Below are positions 25,749 to 34,107 of a stretch of 64,000 bases of DNA, piece after piece. This stretch comes from Hepsetus odoe (lineage: Eukaryota > Chordata > Actinopteri > Characiformes > Hepsetidae): NCBI GenBank assembly GCA_017165825.1, contig CM029374.1:4419486-4483485 (forward strand), read 5' to 3'. How positions within the stretch are numbered: the first letter of the stretch is position 1; the number at the start of each line of letters is the position of its first letter. A program made the translations under genes and the position numbers. The notes below the pieces were generated by a model, which worked only from the letters and a program-made list of their open reading frames with translations, had not been told where the DNA came from and ran no database searches.

Positions 25749-28700
25749 AAGAGAGAGAGAGAATGAGAGTGAGAGAGAGGGAGATCAAGGTTCAGTACTC
25801 ATACACACTCGCCCCTGGTCTTTATTACCTTAAAGGTCACTTCGTTTCTTAGTGGTACTTATTCCAGCATATGTGCCCGCTAATGAGTTTACTACTAGAA
25901 GAGAATGTGTACATGTGTGCTTTTCAGGCAAGGCACGTTAATGTGCACAGCATATGTGCATACACCGAGAGCGTTCAGTGTTTTAATAAACATAAACAGA
26001 AGAAAATGGAATTGAATTATTGAATACAAACAAGGATTTTTACTTAAGCAAAAAATCATGTTAATTAAGGTAGGGGGGGAAAAAAGTGGAGTGGAGTCAC
26101 TGATGAACTGGGGGGGAGAAAAAAAAAATGGGGCATATTCCATCTCAATGGGGAGCTGGTTCCAGCAGGGGCCACCTAAAGACTAAATGCCATTTCACCC
26201 TGTTTAGTTTCAGAACCACTAGCTGAGCAGCTGCTGCCAGTCCTGTTATGAAGGATTTGATTGCATACGGGCGCTATTTTCTAGGCGTTGAAACAAACCT
26301 AGAAGACATACATGCATACCTGTGATATGCCCCCTCGTTCAGAGATACAGGTTGAACAAAAGGGGCCCAGAAATGAAGCTCCAAGCGACGTGACCTGTTT
26401 TTCACATTCAAGTACATCTGAAACCATCTGAGAGCCCGAGTCATTTTTCTAGGCCACTTAGTATTATTTCACGATCAGCGGCGTCAAAGACCCACAGAGA
26501 AGGGGGAAGTTTTTACCCGAGTTCAGACAAATGTCCGTTGATCGCTTTTCAAGAGCTGTTTCAGTGCTGTCAGGTTGACAAAGGCTGTTTGGAGTTCATC
26601 AAGGAAGCTGCTTATAACCAAGGGATCGCTAATTTGATGGCATCATTTCTAATAACTATCACTTGGTATGGGGTTTAAGAAAAACGCGAGGAAGCGTCGA
26701 GGCTTCCGGGTTTTTCCTTTTATCTCCTTCATTGCGATTACTTCTTTTTGTTTTTGAATTAGTTTGTTTAAAAAAAAAAACGCCATGTTGTGGAAATCCT
26801 TATGCTTGACTGGGTTTTCTTCTTTCTTCAACCTGATTTGAAGATTTCTCATGAGCAGCAATAGTCATTATGCTAGATCCATTAATGGTATATGGAGGCT
26901 CCTCTGCAGCAAGGGTGATGAGAAGAGGAGAACTTCTTGCTAAATGGAATGCAATGAACTGTAATAGAGTTATTCTTCAAAGGCAGGAAAATTCATGGCA
27001 GTGCACAACTCCAGCATTGCACATCTTCGCTGCAGTCCATGCCAAAGCCCTAGTTTTATGTCTTGAGTTCTGTGTTTCGAAAGCAACACCATCTTTGCAT
27101 TTCTAAATAATGTCTTTAATAATGACCTTTAATTTGAGTGCATGAACATGCGTGTTGAGTGAACCGGGCAGGAATGGCAGCCCTTTATAACCCTACTGGT
27201 TGGAGAACTGGCTGCTCTGTTTTTTTTCTTGGCCAGCTTTATGCTGTTGCATCATCAGTTAACGTGCAAAAGAGAGAACAGCAGCAAGCTTCAGATGCAA
27301 ATGCCACATTGAGAATTTCATGTCAGCTGTCCACTTGAGAGTCGGTGGGGGGCAGTTTAGGGAGAAGTATGAAGATACCTGACCCAACGCATTTGAGTTT
27401 GGAGCACATCCACTTCCAAAACTATGAACATTTAATTAAGGAGTTTCTCCTTCACCTCTGTGTCATTGTAACAGGGGTTTTCCCCCCAACCCCCAAATGT
27501 CAAATGGGCACTAGTCAGGGCAAAAAATTAATGATGTACGTACAGTTGACTGGGGCAATTCTGACACAGCAGAATTTCACTCACTGACTTGACCAAGGTG
27601 ACATCCAATGACTGCCCAATTTAAAGTCGATGAGCTCTTCCAGGATGACCTGGTCCGTTCCTAAAGTTCATCCGGGAGGGTTTGCTTGACTGTGTGACAT
27701 TTGTTGACCATGTATTATCTGTTATCCAAGGATGCGGCAGAAAAATTAGGGAGCTCTACCTCATTTTTACTAATATGGTGTCTCTTTCAAAAGCTGCCGC
27801 ATCGCCCTTTGCTTTTTTTCGTCAGATTGACTGGCCGAGTCAAGCACCGGACCCCAGTGAGCAACTATTTCACTCAAGAAGGACAAGGCTGAAGGCAATA
27901 AGCGGCAAAACAAGCTCGAACTGAAAATCGCTGAATTACAGGCCCGGTAGAGCACCACCGGGAACAATACTCCAGGCCGTTGCTGTCTGCGGGTCTCGGC
28001 TCAGGCAGGGGTTCATTGCAAAGTGTTTGCCGTTGTTGATTGTTATATGGTTCAGCCCATATTGATACTCTCAAATCATTTGTGGTGTAAAAGTGAATTT
28101 TTAACAACTTTTTTCCCAAGGAAATAAAGCTCCCTTTACTCTTTGAGAGACAACTGTGAAGAAGTAACGCTGGCTCTCGTTTGGCTTTCAGGGGAAATGG
28201 GGCGGGGCAAGGGGTGTGGCTTGTGATGTTTTGGCCAACTAAGCATGCTTGCAGTGCAAAATTTAGAAATGTGTTTTACTTTGCAAGTAGCTTTTGGTTA
28301 CTATGTGCTATTTACCTTTGCTCGTAGATCAAAGAAAACCACTTAATTTTTGATCATTTTTGGTGAAGCGGCAACAGCCTTAAAATTTTGGCCATTCTGT
28401 TCATATGTAGTGTTTCCTCCTGAGGTACCAGCAGTCTCAGACACCCAGCTTCTCATTACTTTGCAGCCAGTTTCTGAATTAGTTTTTTCAGGATCTGAAT
28501 TCCCGCTTCCATCCCGTAAATGATGCTTTGCCTCATTTGCGTTTCTACCTTCTGTGGTCTGTTCTCCTGCCCACAGGAATGAATTTCAAACCTGACCCCC
28601 TCTTGACCCACTCGTTTGTAGTCCCCACCCAAGACGGCGGTCCTGCTGTTAACGTCAAGGAAAAAGAGTCTGCTGAATCAGTCACTAACACAGAAGTTGA

Positions 28701-29378
28701 ATCTTTGCGACACGTTACATAGCTGTTTCACACTCCTGCTCAGCAGACATGGCCGTATGCGAAATGGCAGCTGTGACAGTGAAGGTTTGAGAGCTGGCTG
28801 GCTGAGTGCGCTTGTTCAGTGTGAAGCAGAACAGCCTGTAGAATCTCATTTCTATGGCAAAAAAACTCAAGGTGGATTCAATGCTAGTCGTTTATGGGTA
28901 AGCTTGAAAAGAAGACACTTGCCCCGCTTCATTAGATTCAGGTAGTTGCTTTGAATGAATACAGGGAACCCGTAGGTCTTTGTCTGGAAACATATGGACT
29001 AATGTGGTGTTTAGTGCCGTTCTGATGTTTTTATTGTTGGCGAGGGCAAGCATGCATGGCAATGCGTGTCCAGCACACGCGCTAAAGGTCATTTGTCAAG
29101 CCGTCTTAATCTGATTACACGTGTTTGTGTGTGCGGCGCGTGTTCAGTGACTCCGAGATGTTTACACACTCGCTCCCCGCGTCCTCGGTGTGACTGATGC
29201 TCGCGCCAAATACCAAAAGTCACACACAGCGAGATGCTGAGGGGTTGTTCTCCCTGCCACATCTCTCATTCTTTTTATTTCTTGCTCTTTCTTTCTCACG
29301 CGCACACCTGCCATCAACCTTTCTCTCCATTAATGTCTCCCGCGCGTAATGAAGGGCTTCTCAGTATGATGCCAGGTC

Positions 29379-29420
<42 letters not shown>

Positions 29421-32400
29421 TAGCCTTCAGATCCACCGCTGTAGTCAATAAGCAAAGTGAAACTGCACTAGGGCTCAGCATTTGTCTGTTGCGTATGTTG
29501 GACCCCGGTCCGTTTTTCACCCTGCAAATATCCAGGCTTTTTGGACTGGTTGCCTGAAATATGATCCAAGTGCAATCATGGACTCGGAGGAAAAACCTGG
29601 AAGCCTAACGCTATCCTGGACCTTGGCATGTAAATCTTCTGTCACTCTCAAAGTCAATGTCATCCAGCGGGCCAAAGCAAAGGTTTCTGTTGGCCGTGTT
29701 AAACTGCAGCACACAGCCGGGGCAGAGTTGGCGCTCTCTCTGTTTATATTCTCCTCCATGATGTTAGCCTTCACAGCTTGCTCAGACCAATAGGTTGGTG
29801 AAAAATCAAATTTCCCCTTTGTTTTAAAAGCAGTCACTCGGCCAACCCATTCGGCATCTTCAGTTGAGCACTGGTAACACGAGGATAATAAAACTAACAG
29901 AGTATTAAAAGCTCCGGAGTGTCCTTTGCTGGATGCCTGAATCATAATCTTGTGGTTTCTGACGCTCTATGACAAGCTGACACTTCATTAAAAGGGGTAG
30001 AAGTATGAAGGACAGCTTGAGACTGTTTAAGCAGCGCTCTTGAAGCCTGAATTTTGTCTGTTTATTTTCTGACTAATTATATATAATAAAGCTGTGGCAA
30101 GGCAAAGTTTTTTCAGCTAATCTTGCGGAATTTTGTCGCTCACTTTGACATTATGAAAATTGTTTCTTCCAGAGTTTTGGATAAACTGTCTAATAGAATG
30201 TATCAGAGACGATAGCGTACCCTTATAACGGACATATAAATCCACTCAGTTTGACAAATGCGTTAAAACACTGCACCGTAACTGATTGTCACAATTAGTG
30301 GATATATAATTTCGGGCGATGGGTTTTATTTTTGGTGCGAGCACACTCACTCTTGCCTCCACATAGTTGTCGTCTTGCTTGAGTGACAGGTGGGTGGGAG
30401 GCAGAGCTGCAGCTCTACATCATGGGTGTGTGAGTGTTTGGCTAAAGGACGTGAAAGAGCAGTGCGTCCGATCCTTCCTGAAAACTTTTTTTTTTTTTTT
30501 TTGTTCTGTTCTGTATACGTGTGTTTTCAGCCACAGGATTACTTAAACGCTCGAGTCTGGAGACCTGATGTGATGCTATAGGTGTTACGGTTCTTCTTGT
30601 TTTGCGTTTTGCTCACTAGGAAGAATCTGCTGTATGGCACAGTGCAAGATTGCAGCCTTCCCTTTGTTTTCTGCTGTATCGATTGAGGAGTCGCTTTAAG
30701 TTTAGTCTCTTTGCGGCGGAGTTCCTGCTCGGTACACAAACTAGCCGGACCTCCTGACCCTCCCTGCTCAACACGCTAACTTCAGACACGCTGCAGCTTC
30801 AGTACAGAGGATGAAGGAAGACGACTCCAAGCCCCCAAGGCTCTGTGTTACTAATTTTGAGGTTTACAGTATATTTGAAGCAACAGAACAGAGTGCAGGA
30901 AGGCATTGTAGAGGTTTTTAAAGGGCCAGACCATGTGGGATTGAGGGTAACGATGAAAGAACGATCGCCTGAAGCCCCAGGCACTATAGATATTTCTCCT
31001 CCCAGTATAGGTGGAATATGGACTGGAAATGTGGCAGCCAAACAAATTAAGCTGAAAAAATTAGTTGACATTACTTGGCAGAGCAGAATTAGTAGGGAAC
31101 CTCTATTAATTTTCTGTATTCTGACATTACTCTAATGAACTCCCCTTTTACTTTTGAGTATTAGCTAGTTGGGTTAGGAATTAAATGTATATGAAGCAAT
31201 TCTTGCATAGACATTGCTGGTCTTTACAATGCCTTAGATCAGGGGTGTCAAATTCCAGTCCTGGAGGGCCGGAGACCAGCACAGTTTGGTGAGTTCCCTC
31301 CTTAAACACATCTGGTTCACACTTGGTGGAAGGTGTAGTGAGAGTGTTTGAGGAAGGAAACTACCATACTGTGTTGAACGCCGGCCCCCCAGGACTGGAG
31401 TTTGACACCCGTGCCTCATATCTACAGAACTTTTCTGTTAGAGATCTGAAGGGAGCGTGCTGTGGGTCTACAGTCAGACTTCACCAACGTTGAGCTCAAC
31501 TGAGATTTGAAGTAGAACTGAATCACAAGCCTGCAGTGCAAAAGTCCCAACTGCAGTGTCCTCTGCTAAACTGAGTTTATCCTTGATTGAAAGCCTGTGG
31601 CTCAGGCACATTCATCAGTGGTTTGAAACGTTTGCCCGAACCAAGGATTTCTGTAGACTTCTGCAGTGTGCTGTTGATTCCCAGTAAGACGGCTGAATTT
31701 TCATCTTATTTGTCAAAGACAAACGCAGGGAAAACTATTTTAGCTCCACTGACTTGAACTGGGATGTTGTTTAACTTTTATAGACCAGACTTGGTTCCAT
31801 CTTGGTTCCATCTGAAGTCTGAACGTCCTCTTACTGTATTGTTATCTGCCCGTGCGTGATTTTTGGTAGTCAGCACAGGTATAAACGTGTTTTTTTCTGA
31901 ATGTTTGTCTGCAGGTGATCCACAAGCACTTCTACCTGAAGCGAGCAGAGATCATGGCACAGTGTGAAGAGTGGATCTCTGACATTCAGCAGTACAGCAG
32001 CGATAAAAGAGTGGGACGCACCATGTCCCACCACGCAGCAGCACTCAAGGTAGCACACATCTCTGTGAAGTCCTTACATGATACAGGAACCTGTCCTAGT
32101 ATCGAAGGTGGCTAGTTGAGCTATGATTGTAAGCTTAATCAGTTTCGCACTACAGCTACAAGGCAAATGTAGCCAGCAAAGAATATAAAAAAAAAAAGGA
32201 AAAAATTACAGGATAACCGCTTCATCTCTTTATAGATCCTGCATGTGCTTGTGCATGTCCTGCATATATATATCATTCATTCATTATCTGCCACTTGTCC
32301 CAAACGGGGTCGCGGGGGAGTGCTGGTGTCCAACCCAGCGCACACAGGGCGAGGACGGGGGACGCACCCTGGACAGGTCGCCAGCCCATCGCAGGGAGGA

Positions 32401-33318
32401 GCGGGACGGGGACGGCACCTTGCTCAAGGGTACCTCAGGGCAACCCATTGGGAAGGGGTTCGAACCCCCGATCCGCCGATCATGTGGCTAACACCCTACC
32501 CACTAGGCCACCACTGCCCCGCATATATATATAATATTTTTTATTATATTTAATATTTTTACTACTCTGCTGCTTTTACGGTATGTTGCTGTAGCAGCCA
32601 CGATTGTAGACGCTTGTTCGAAAGCCACTTGTTTAGATTAAGCTAAGGATGTCTAAGTAATGTTTAACATCAGCAGAGCCCAGTCTTCCACCCCAGACTT
32701 TCAGCATGAAGGATCTGAAGTCCTGGTTTTAGCCGAATTCTCTCTATACTGTTATGTTTGAGACGATCCGCGTCATCCGTGTGCCTGTAATCATACATTT
32801 CACAATTTTTCTTGAAATATGAACCACTCTTCCATGTGTGATTTGAGCCATATGAGGCTGGGTGACATGACTTAACCAGCTAAAATGTGGATTCTTCTAC
32901 ATTTTACCATAAGTTAACGATCCCTTTCTTCTTGTTCATGAAAGGTGGTGGCGTTTAGATCATAGTTGCTGTAGCTCGGAAAAGAATAACGCTTCTGTAT
33001 GTTAGCTACAATGCAATATGGACGTAACGAAAAAAATGCTTGAATATTCCATTGTTTTTTTAGGTCAGCTCTAAAATGTTAACAGCGTAGCTCCAATAAT
33101 CATTCTAACCCGTGTGTGTGTGTGTTGTGTTTGTGCAGAGGCACACGGCCCAGCTGCGGGAGGAGCTGCTGAAGCTGCCCTGCCCAGAAGGCCTGGAGCC
33201 GGACGGGGAGGAGTTTTCGGAGAAGAGCGTCGCCCTCCTGGTGAAGGAGCTGCCCGACCAGGAGGCAGAGAAACAGAGCGATAGCCCAGACGCCCACTGC
33301 AGCGACGGGCAGCTATGA
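4594..33318 (+). CDS. birc6: birc6 3' portion: baculoviral IAP repeat-containing 6 (BRUCE/Apollon), nine terminal exons
   Basis: BIRC6 is a roughly 4,800-residue membrane-associated anti-apoptotic E2/E3 hybrid ubiquitin ligase. It ubiquitinates caspases, SMAC and HTRA2, and acts in cytokinesis and autophagy (family knowledge). Only its last ~477 residues are here, in nine exons: 4594-4810, 8275-8420, 11838-11948, 13091-13308, 17731-17892, 18132-18209, 19292-19480, 31915-32049 and 33139-33318. Exon lengths sum to 1,436 nt and all phases join without a stop. Visible features in order are helical sequence with [15 protein letters not shown], an acidic run (EEEDDEE), [20 protein letters not shown], then the UBC domain. 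The UBC domain includes [30 protein letters not shown] and [17 protein letters not shown], with the catalytic Cys in VCLSI (codon 18135-18137). The rest is a C-terminal helical extension ending in DGQL. Identification is from recognised, very highly conserved sequence. The N-terminal BIR domain and the bulk of the protein lie outside the window. Confidence 0.96.
4811..8274. other. birc6 intron (3.5 kb)
   Basis: It contains a decayed mariner-type element (6930-7590). A repeat-free stretch at about 5290-5600 carries a 95-codon open frame on the minus strand (see findings). A small hairpin can form near 6456-6515, with inner arms GCAGGTT/AACCTGC. No other coding sequence was seen. Confidence 0.7.
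6930..7590 (+). mobile_element. decayed Tc1/mariner-superfamily transposon remnant
   Basis: The left end shows GTGTGCACAGTTATTAGGC, typical of a fish mariner-like family whose internal repeats read 'gcacagttattaggca'. Downstream, broken frames on the + strand give transposase-like pieces: HGTSA-like sequence near 7229, then [13 protein letters not shown] near 7246, matching the 'DWAKKYLKTDF' region. [20 protein letters not shown] follows near 7358-7417, then [11 protein letters not shown] near 7458-7490. Stops, a poly-T insertion and deletions make it nonfunctional. The right terminus is lost around 7590. Confidence 0.75.
8275..8420 (+). CDS. birc6: birc6 exon b
   Basis: The acceptor is TTTTTAAG and the donor CACG|GTGAGA. 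One base completes the split codon AG|G, followed by 48 codons and one overhanging base. It encodes a lysine-rich start (SKKDKSKG), then [20 protein letters not shown] and [11 protein letters not shown], all conserved in BIRC6. A (CA)n microsatellite begins five bases into the following intron. Confidence 0.93.
8421..11837. other. birc6 intron (3.4 kb)
   Basis: It starts with a (CA)13-14 run (8426-8452) directly behind the donor. It holds an antisense SINE (9563-9792) and a possible hAT terminal fragment near 9398-9442. A repeat-free stretch around 11030-11280 has TTTAATTATAA and other AT-rich motifs and could be regulatory. No coding sequence was seen. Confidence 0.7.
9563..9792 (-). mobile_element. 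tRNA-derived SINE, family A
   Basis: On the minus strand it runs from a decayed tRNA-like head (box B remnant near 9730-9745) through the family signature 'ttgccttgaggtatccttgagcaaggta' (split across 9690-9718). It ends at a tail complementary to 'gtgaaagtgaag' (9565-9576). It is degenerate but spans the whole unit. Family A means the set of related SINEs in this window that share the GAGGTACCCTTGAGCAAGGTA core and a CACTTTCACTTTCAC tail. Confidence 0.72.
11838..11948 (+). CDS. birc6: birc6 exon c
   Basis: The acceptor is TTGGCAG and the donor TTCG|GTAAGT. Two bases complete a Glu codon, then 36 codons and one overhanging base. It encodes [36 protein letters not shown], matching the segment just before the UBC region in BIRC6. 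The start of this exon is more variable than its end. Confidence 0.93.
11949..13090. other. birc6 intron (1.1 kb)
   Basis: It is AT-rich at first, then has a (GT)30 microsatellite at 12491-12551. Nothing coding was seen. A 161-codon open frame starting at 12849 runs through the next exon in the wrong frame and is a shadow. Confidence 0.7.
12491..12551. repeat. (GT)n microsatellite, about 30 units
   Basis: An uninterrupted GT run. The Val/Cys and Thr/His open frames across it are artefacts of the repeat. Confidence 0.97.
13091..13308 (+). CDS. birc6: birc6 exon d (start of the UBC region)
   Basis: The acceptor is CCCGAAG, with a weak, GT-interrupted pyrimidine tract, and the donor is AAG|GTAGGG. 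Two bases plus 72 codons end in phase 0. It encodes [40 protein letters not shown], a serine-rich run ([13 protein letters not shown]) and [13 protein letters not shown]. The last segment is the first alpha helix/beta strand of the UBC fold. Confidence 0.95.
13405..13565 (+). repeat. imperfect tandem repeat with TTTCTGCCCCAG motifs
   Basis: About five loosely repeated units of 35-50 bp carry TTTCTGCCCCAGG-like cores: near 13409, 13450, 13477 (degenerate), 13516 and 13543. Several are followed by TTATCAAA or TAATCAAA. Each core looks like a 3' splice site. An A-run ends the array. Confidence 0.55.
13819..14222 (+). mobile_element. internally deleted Tc1-like transposon
   Basis: The left end has the well-known fish Tc1-family start 'acactgatccaccataacat' followed by TAAAACCACTTACAGGC. 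Then come pieces of transposase sequence: the start region with [12 protein letters not shown] codons (around 13955), helix-turn-helix-like CRQNGRSF/SKTAG sequence near 14035, and [19 protein letters not shown] sequence near 14100-14140. At about 14170 it jumps to [12 protein letters not shown] sequence carrying the second DDE aspartate region. The bases between are deleted and the right terminus is missing, so it is nonfunctional. Confidence 0.75.
15211..15245. repeat. (GT)n microsatellite
   Basis: An uninterrupted GT run of about 17 units. Confidence 0.95.
15381..15417. repeat. (CT)n microsatellite in a long pyrimidine-rich stretch
   Basis: A pure CT run followed by a C run. The flanking 14990-15600 is pyrimidine-rich on the + strand and yields spurious Ser/Leu open frames. 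Confidence 0.95.
17058..17291 (-). mobile_element. tRNA-derived SINE, family A, left arm of an inverted pair
   Basis: The minus-strand element has its head near 17291 (complement of 'aaacactagaccactgctgg'), the core complementary to 'ccttgctcaagggtacctca' at about 17190-17210, and its tail at 17059 (complement of 'gtgaaagtgac'). It is diverged, with a CA-rich insertion near 17120. Confidence 0.8.
17341..17605 (+). mobile_element. tRNA-derived SINE, family A, near-complete copy
   Basis: The head GGGGCAGTGGTGGCCTAGCG starts at 17341. The A box (GTGGCCTAGCGGTTAGGG) resembles tRNA-Glu, and a B-box-like GGGGTTCAAACCCC lies at 17393-17406. The core GAGGTACCCTTGAGCAAGGT follows, and the tail ends in GTCACTTTCACTTTCAC. 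It is the best-preserved copy in the window and the reference for family A here. It is transcribed within birc6 pre-mRNA in sense orientation. Confidence 0.88.
17681..17728 (+). repeat. (TC)24 microsatellite used as a polypyrimidine tract
   Basis: Twenty-four uninterrupted TC units end directly at the AG acceptor (17729-17730) of the exon that starts the core of the UBC domain. Confidence 0.95.
17731..17892 (+). CDS. birc6: birc6 exon e (UBC core)
   Basis: The acceptor is a (TC)24 tract plus AG and the donor AAG|GTGAGC. It has 54 codons, phase 0 to phase 0. It encodes [40 protein letters not shown] and [14 protein letters not shown], the beta-sheet and active-site approach of the E2 fold. 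The FNPN stretch takes the place of the HPN motif of canonical E2 enzymes. Confidence 0.97.
17893..18131. other. birc6 short intron (239 bp)
   Basis: A GT-AG intron with the acceptor at TTTCTCAG. No other features were seen. Confidence 0.9.
18132..18209 (+). CDS. birc6: birc6 exon f (catalytic cysteine exon)
   Basis: It has 26 codons, phase 0 to phase 0, acceptor CTCAG and donor CAG|GTCAGT. It encodes [20 protein letters not shown] and TSSFLQ. The Cys of VCLSI, encoded by TGT at 18135-18137, is the E2 active-site cysteine by family alignment. The flanking sequence is identical in character to other vertebrate BIRC6, so activity should be retained. Confidence 0.97.
18210..19291. other. birc6 intron (1.1 kb)
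   Basis: It has a pyrimidine-rich stretch at about 18430-18640 and a T run near 19019. No repeat family or coding sequence was recognised. Confidence 0.75.
19292..19480 (+). CDS. birc6: birc6 exon g (end of the UBC fold)
   Basis: It has 63 codons, phase 0 to phase 0, acceptor CGTGTAG and donor GAG|GTACAT. It encodes [40 protein letters not shown] and [20 protein letters not shown]. It forms the E2 helix after the active site and the BIRC6-specific extension. Confidence 0.97.
22275..22525 (+). mobile_element. tRNA-derived SINE, family A
   Basis: The head GGGGCAGCAGCGGTCTAGTG starts near 22277. The A box GGTCTAGTGGTTAGGGATTA is very close to tRNA-Glu. The core reads CCCTGAGCAAGGTACCCTCC and the tail ends in 'cacagtcattttcacttcgc'. 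It is moderately diverged. Confidence 0.83.
23749..23905 (-). mobile_element. SINE family A, tail half only
   Basis: The complement of 'gagtgaaagtgaaagtgact' (from 23749) and the 'cttctgcatttaacccaaac' segment identify the tail half. The head is missing and the copy ends at a C run (23889-23904). Confidence 0.7.
25070..25305 (-). mobile_element. tRNA-derived SINE, family A
   Basis: The tail complement 'gtgaagtgaaagtgactaat' is at 25070 and 'accgtgcagcagggagcagc' in the middle. A B-box complement, GGGATTCGAACCC, lies at 25239-25251, and the head complement 'ctagaccaccgctgcccc' ends at 25305. Nearly full length, minus strand. Confidence 0.84.
25489..25533. repeat. (GT)n microsatellite
   Basis: An uninterrupted run of about 22 units. 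Confidence 0.95.
25707..25747. repeat. (GT)n microsatellite followed by a GA-rich stretch
   Basis: A GT run of about 20 units, then GAGAGAGAGA sequence to about 25790. Confidence 0.95.
26145..26620 (-). mobile_element. possible decayed LINE fragment
   Basis: The wording of this stretch recalls reverse-strand LINE reverse-transcriptase repeats common in fish genomes: 'gggagctggttccagcaggg', 'tctgagagcccgagtcattt', then 'cagcggcgtcaaagaccc' and 'gtttcagtgctgtcagg'. No intact frame remains. This is pattern resemblance only. Confidence 0.35.
29383..29417. repeat. (CT)n microsatellite
   Basis: A pure CT run of about 17 units. Confidence 0.95.
31240..31413. mobile_element. hAT-type MITE with terminal inverted repeats
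   Basis: The left terminus CAGGGGTGTCAAATTCCAGT is mirrored at the right by the complement, ending in 'ggactggagtttgacacccg' then TG at 31413. The inverted repeats extend about 33 bp with few mismatches. The flanking octamers CCTTAGAT (31232-31239) and CCTCATAT (31414-31421) match at 6 of 8 positions, consistent with an aged 8-bp hAT target-site duplication. It is 174 bp with no coding capacity. This family is frequent in fish genomes. Confidence 0.85.
31915..32049 (+). CDS. birc6: birc6 exon h
   Basis: It has 45 codons, phase 0 to phase 0, acceptor TCTGCAG and donor AAG|GTAGCA. It encodes [40 protein letters not shown] and AAALK, the post-UBC helical extension conserved in BIRC6. Confidence 0.97.
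32050..33138. other. birc6 last intron (1.1 kb)
   Basis: It contains the chimeric SINE at 32274-32521. The rest is unremarkable and AT-rich. Confidence 0.8.
32274..32521 (-). mobile_element. chimeric SINE: family A head fused to a different tail
   Basis: On the minus strand, the right half (32521 back to about 32412) is a family A head. It carries the complement of 'ctaggccaccactgccccg', a B-box palindrome GGGTTCGAACCC and 'ccttgctcaagggtacctca'. From about 32405 leftward the sequence changes to a different repeat type, containing the complement of 'caccctggacaggtcgccag' and 'catcgcaggg'. It ends in (ATTC)n at 32274, that is, a (GAAT)n 3' tail in element orientation. Perfect 12-bp repeats of GCATATATATAT flank the unit (32262-32273 and 32521-32532), as expected for a target-site duplication, though the sequence is simple. 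Confidence 0.82.
33139..33318 (+). CDS. birc6: birc6 terminal exon with stop
   Basis: The acceptor is TTTGTGCAG. It has 59 codons plus TGA (33316-33318). It starts [20 protein letters not shown], as in other BIRC6. The tail after PEGLE ([20 protein letters not shown] and [19 protein letters not shown]) is acidic and low in order-promoting residues, and this part varies between vertebrates. It ends in a QL dipeptide, also seen at the mammalian C terminus. Confidence 0.95.
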   Translation, partial: RHTAQLREELLKLPCPEGLEPDGEEFSEKSVALLVKELPDQEAEKQSDSPDAHCSDGQL

Positions 33319-33978
33319 GTCCCAAAAACAACTTCTAGCCATGCCTCTTCATGACTATCCACTCACGTCAGATAGACTCGACGGCTTCCATGATGGAGCT
33401 GCCACTTTGTCAATATTTGTATGTAAAAAAAAACAAAAAAAAATTGAATTATGAATTATGTAATGGCCTAAAATGAGAGGACGGAGAAAAACCCGTTCCA
33501 AAAAAAACCAACAAAAAAAAAAGCCGGAGATGAGGCGAAACACTTGAACTCTGTCATGCCCTTACGAGGAAAACAAAACAGTGGACAGAAAACAACAATC
33601 TTTTATTTACCTGTAAAAGACTGTAAACCTTTTTGTGCTTTTTTTCCAATTGTGAAATAACCACTGATTGCTATGTTATTAAACTTGTTTATGTATACAT
33701 AATTACAGAGGAAATCACAGTATATATGAGGGAACTGCCTTTAGAGAAGAATGTTTACTGAATGTTTTTCCCTTTTTTTTTCTTTTTTTTCGTTTTTTTT
33801 TCCTGACTGCTAACGCAAGGACAGCTGTAGCGAAGAATATATTGTTCGTTCTTTAAGGAAACTATTTAAGAGTAAACCCCTCCACACACCCACACGCGTA
33901 CACTCTCCGAATTCGAGGACGTCTCCGGTTGCCCGATAACGTTTGCTTCTTTGATTTCTACGAAACTCCCGTAACTTC

Positions 33979-33984
33979 AATAAA
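33979..33984 (+). terminator. birc6: birc6 proximal poly(A) signal AATAAA
   Basis: AATAAA lies within CTTCAATAAAGGCTGC. A weaker ATTAAA sits upstream at 33678-33683. Which signal dominates cannot be told from sequence. Confidence 0.6.
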
Positions 33985-34101
33985 GGCTGCAATGGAGATT
34001 CTTAATCGCTATGGTTCCTGGATGCTATTGTACAGGCTGTTTAAATCTCACCTTTTTTTTGTTTGTTTTTTTGCCTCTCACTAATTTTAAAATGCAAGTT
34101 T

Positions 34102-34107
34102 AATAAA
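34102..34107 (+). terminator. birc6: birc6 distal poly(A) signal AATAAA with GT-rich downstream element
   Basis: AATAAA (in TTTAATAAATGC) is followed at 34146-34226 by a long GTGTGT/GTCGTG-rich stretch, the expected type of downstream cleavage element. Confidence 0.65.

Larger units (their letters stand above)
19481..31914. other. birc6 large intron (12.4 kb)
   Basis: It contains three family A SINEs (22275-22525, 23749-23905, 25070-25305), two long GT runs, a possible decayed LINE piece (26145-26620), a CT run (29383-29417) and an hAT-type MITE (31240-31413). Several repeat-free stretches stand out as possible regulatory elements: about 20770-21400, 26870-27110, 29440-29960 and 30840-31190. 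No exon of birc6 or another gene was recognised. The flanking exons join in frame, so none is required. Confidence 0.75.
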
